Origin: Clostridiales bacterium
GTDB taxonomy: Bacteria > Bacillota > Clostridia > Saccharofermentanales > Saccharofermentanaceae
NCBI GenBank assembly: GCA_017509245.1
Contig: JAFWQC010000004.1
Coordinates: 1 to 43,584 of the forward strand
Reading direction: 5' to 3'
Length of the DNA stretch: 43,584 nucleotides
Both the position numbers and the translations under genes were made by a program. The notes below the pieces were generated by a model, which saw only the letters and a program-made list of their open reading frames with translations, did not search any database and was not told the origin of the DNA. Within the stretch, counting starts at the first letter, position 1. Each line of letters begins with the position of its first letter. Positions 41,351-43,584 of this stretch are shown here, in pieces.

Positions 41351-43272
41351 TTATCAGCAGGATTAGCCTTGTGGAATTCGTTCTTAATGTCGTACATCAG
41401 TACGTCTGCTTCTTCGACATAATCGTTGACGGTCTTGTCTGAAGCAGGATCAGTGAGGACATAGCCGATACTGAGTGAGAATTTAAACGGATTTATGCCG
41501 AGTTTATTCTCTTTCTCGATATAAGACGTAATGCTCTTCTTGATCTTCTCTGCATATGCCTCATCAGCATTTGAAGCAATGATCAGGAATTCATCTCCGC
41601 CGTAACGTATGCCAATGGCATCATCATCGCCAAGGGCTTTCTTGATCGCATCTGCAACCGTGGTAATCGCCCTGTCGCCGAAGACATGGCCGTAACGGTC
41701 GTTGATCCTCTTCATGTTATTGATATCCGAGAACATGATGAGAGCACGCTGACCGTTTGCCTTGCAGTCGTCAACGATCGGGACCGCATGGCTTACAAAA
41801 CAGAACCTGTTATAAAGACCGGTCATCGGATCCTTGTCATAGAGGAAACGGAGCTCACGGTTTACCATCTCCAGGCGCATGTTGATCCTTAATTCCATGA
41901 AGGAATGTTCCATCTTCTCGAGATATTCGTAGATACGGAAGTTCTCCTCGATTATGTAGGTCCTGTCCCTGAAAACGACGTAGCCGTAGTTATACTGCTC
42001 TGTATGCAGAGGATAGTAGAAATAGATGTGCTGCTCGCCCGGCGTTCTGATAAAACCCGGCATATTAAGATCCTTGTCGATGCCTTCTTCGGAGATCTCG
42101 CCGTTAAATACAGCGGCCGTGACATCGAATTTTGCGTCATAGCATTTTGCAAGAGTCTCGCTCTCATCGGCTCCGACATCATCGAAGTATTCCCTGTTGA
42201 GCATTACGCAGTAATTATCGCCGATATAATCGTGATTAATTGCATAGAGATTCCTTAATGACTTCTTGAGTTCATCGTAGTCTGCGGACTTAAGGATCGT
42301 GGTCCTCTCCGCACGCATGAACCTGTTAAAGAAATCCGCTGATTTGCTCTTTGCATGGATGTTTCTGCAGAAGTCTTTTCTCTTGATGTTATATTCACTG
42401 TCAACATCGTCATTACAGCCGCAGCTCTCGGCAATTATCGCCCTGGATGCGACTGATGCAAGATCACTGTTGTCATTGACGCCGTCGATTATGTTGTATA
42501 GCAGCTTGCACGCATTATAGCCGACAGTCTTATAGTCCTGATCCACCGTGGTAAGTGCGGGATAGGAAACCTCGCTCTCACCGTTATGGTCAAAACCCGT
42601 AACGATCACGTCCTTGGGAAGATCATATCCCAAAGTACGGAGTTCGCATGCTGCCGCGAGAGCCATGATGTCATTAGCACAGATGATCGCATCAGGAAGA
42701 CCCTCAGGCCTTTTGCTGAGCTCATCAGCGATCGCTATGGCCTTCTCATTGATCCAGTCACCGTAATAGATATTCTCATCTTTTAACTCGATGCCGTGCT
42801 CCTTAAGGACCTCCTGTACGACTTCAAGTCTTTCCACCGTATCAACATGTCCTTCGGAACCGCCAATATATATTACATTCTTAACACCGTGTTCAGTCAC
42901 GAGGTGCTCTACGAGATCGTGCATTCCGTCCTTGTTGTTGATGCCCACATAAGGGATATCGTCTATCTTCATGCCGACACTTACAACGGGAACATTATTG
43001 TCCCTTGCTTCCCTGCAGATCCTCTCTGCAAGAGCGTTGTTATTAAGAAGGCCGGAGAATACTATGATGCCGTCATACTCGTCGTACTTTACGAGTTTAT
43101 AGATATTGAACTGACCTACATTAAACATCTCGGTCTCGTTATAGGCTGCAAATCCGATATAGAAATGCATGTCGAAATCCCTGACTGCGGCATACTCCTT
43201 AAAACCCTCAATCGCTTTGAGGGTTATATTGCCGTTATATCCGTTTGAGTAGATCGCGATCCTGTGTTTCAT
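41344..43272 (-). CDS. Sugar-binding-protein-like / GGDEF diguanylate cyclase
   Basis: This 642-aa soluble protein has a LacI/periplasmic-binding-protein-like domain at residues 1-285 (HRIAIYSNGYNG, IICANDIMALAAACELR, VTGFDHNG), a linker of about 190 residues with mixed alpha/beta and coiled-coil character, and a GGDEF domain from about 475 to the end. The active-site loop RYGGDEF (558-562) is complete, so it should make cyclic di-GMP from GTP. No RxxD inhibitory site is visible five residues before it. It has no signal peptide, membrane helix or helix-turn-helix, so it is predicted to sense an internal ligand, perhaps a sugar. ATG 43272 has AGGAAA upstream. Its stop overlaps that of the convergent GT-C-like gene. 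Confidence 0.88.
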   Translation of the reverse strand: MKHRIAIYSNGYNGNITLKAIEGFKEYAAVRDFDMHFYIGFAAYNETEMFNVGQFNIYKLVKYDEYDGIIVFSGLLNNNALAERICREARDNNVPVVSVGMKIDDIPYVGINNKDGMHDLVEHLVTEHGVKNVIYIGGSEGHVDTVERLEVVQEVLKEHGIELKDENIYYGDWINEKAIAIADELSKRPEGLPDAIICANDIMALAAACELRTLGYDLPKDVIVTGFDHNGESEVSYPALTTVDQDYKTVGYNACKLLYNIIDGVNDNSDLASVASRAIIAESCGCNDDVDSEYNIKRKDFCRNIHAKSKSADFFNRFMRAERTTILKSADYDELKKSLRNLYAINHDYIGDNYCVMLNREYFDDVGADESETLAKCYDAKFDVTAAVFNGEISEEGIDKDLNMPGFIRTPGEQHIYFYYPLHTEQYNYGYVVFRDRTYIIEENFRIYEYLEKMEHSFMELRINMRLEMVNRELRFLYDKDPMTGLYNRFCFVSHAVPIVDDCKANGQRALIMFSDINNMKRINDRYGHVFGDRAITTVADAIKKALGDDDAIGIRYGGDEFLIIASNADEAYAEKIKKSITSYIEKENKLGINPFKFSLSIGYVLTDPASDKTVNDYVEEADVLMYDIKNEFHKANPADNQ

Positions 43273-43313
43273 TTTCCTATACTCTCATCAAAAGAGGTCC
43301 ATATCTATTGGGT

Positions 43314-43319
43314 ATTATA
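43314..43319 (-). promoter_or_regulatory. -10 element for the GGDEF gene
   Basis: A perfect TATAAT on the minus strand lies 41 nt before the ATG at 43272, predicting a start near 43307. The -35 region (TGTAAA at about 17 nt) is weak. The rest of 43320-43440 is AT-rich, with nothing recognisable. Confidence 0.4.
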
Positions 43320-43444
43320 TAACGCTGTGTTATTCTTTTACACCTTAAAATCATCGTTTATTGTTAATAAATAAAAAACAAACGCAAAGATTCTTTAGTA
43401 TCTTTCCTATTTTACACAACTATTCCTTTTTCGCGTAATCCCGA

Positions 43445-43584
43445 ATCGAGTAGGGGGAGTTTGCCTCCCCCTCTCACACCACCGTACGTGCCGTTCGGCA
43501 TACGGCGGTTCAGTTCTCGGCCTCACGCTCTTTAACGCTTCTACTTTTCCGCAATCTACGACTTCCTTCATTTGACCTCATATA
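43445..43584 (-). mobile_element. 3' end of a group II intron (domains V and VI), class-C-like, partial
   Basis: Read on the minus strand, 43508-43479 folds as domain V: CCGCCGTA pairs with TACGGTGG, TGCC with GGCA, a GAAC loop caps it, and there is the hallmark 2-nt bulge (CG) on the 3' strand. CGC near its base fits the class C triad. A short linker leads to a domain VI-like hairpin GGGGGAG/CTCCCCC (43453-43471) followed by CTACTCGAT, which gives a predicted 3' splice end at about 43445. Upstream minus-strand sequence up to the window edge could be the last codons of an intron-encoded protein (open, Arg/Lys-rich, ending ...EREAEN stop), but this is too short to assign. The reverse transcriptase gene, if present, lies beyond 43584. 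Confidence 0.6.

Overview
The window looks like part of a low- to mid-GC monoderm Clostridia genome, probably a fibre-degrading gut or rumen anaerobe. The evidence is Gram-positive style ribosome binding sites, an LCP ligase, a CDP-glycerol glycerophosphotransferase, D-Ala-D-Ala ligase, a membrane-anchored GH5 cellulase and a class-C-like group II intron end. This is inferred from gene content only; no rRNA or tRNA gene was seen.

Positions 1-20591 (+) hold a tandem array of seven paralogous genes of about 920 codons, the first cut by the window edge. Each encodes a YidC/Oxa1-like membrane domain, a second multi-helix membrane block, and an extracytoplasmic alkaline-phosphatase-superfamily domain that keeps the metal ligands and catalytic Thr pattern of lipoteichoic acid synthases and phosphoethanolamine transferases. 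A TagB/TagF-like glycerophosphotransferase sits between copies 4 and 5. Copy 6 has a -1 frameshift exactly on a T TTT TTA slippery heptamer followed by TGA. The copies are nucleotide mosaics of each other, mostly in the YidC half. After the array come an unrecognised membrane protein and an LCP-family ligase. Together these suggest a locus that makes, decorates and attaches a phosphate-containing surface polymer (inference).

Positions 23820-25831 (-) hold a translationally coupled pair: a CBS-domain protein and a sialate-O-acetylesterase-family protein that lacks both catalytic residues. Next to them is a 70-bp tandem palindromic repeat.

Positions 26100-38179 (-) run as closely spaced genes: ddl, dCMP deaminase, GH5 cellulase, a tail protein, then (from its own promoter) a giant 1559-aa Thr/Pro- and Ala/Lys-rich membrane protein, a small protein with five VYGPP repeats, a radical SAM/SPASM enzyme, an SDR and an SCP2-like protein. 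The VYGPP protein plus radical SAM pair is a candidate peptide-modification system. The three cellulase-neighbourhood membrane proteins all carry long charged cytoplasmic tails.

Positions 38321-41350 (+) encode a large GT-C-like membrane protein with an acidic insert. Positions 41344-43272 (-) encode a cytosolic sugar-binding-protein-like/GGDEF fusion. The right edge carries domains V-VI of a group II intron on the minus strand, with the rest beyond the window.
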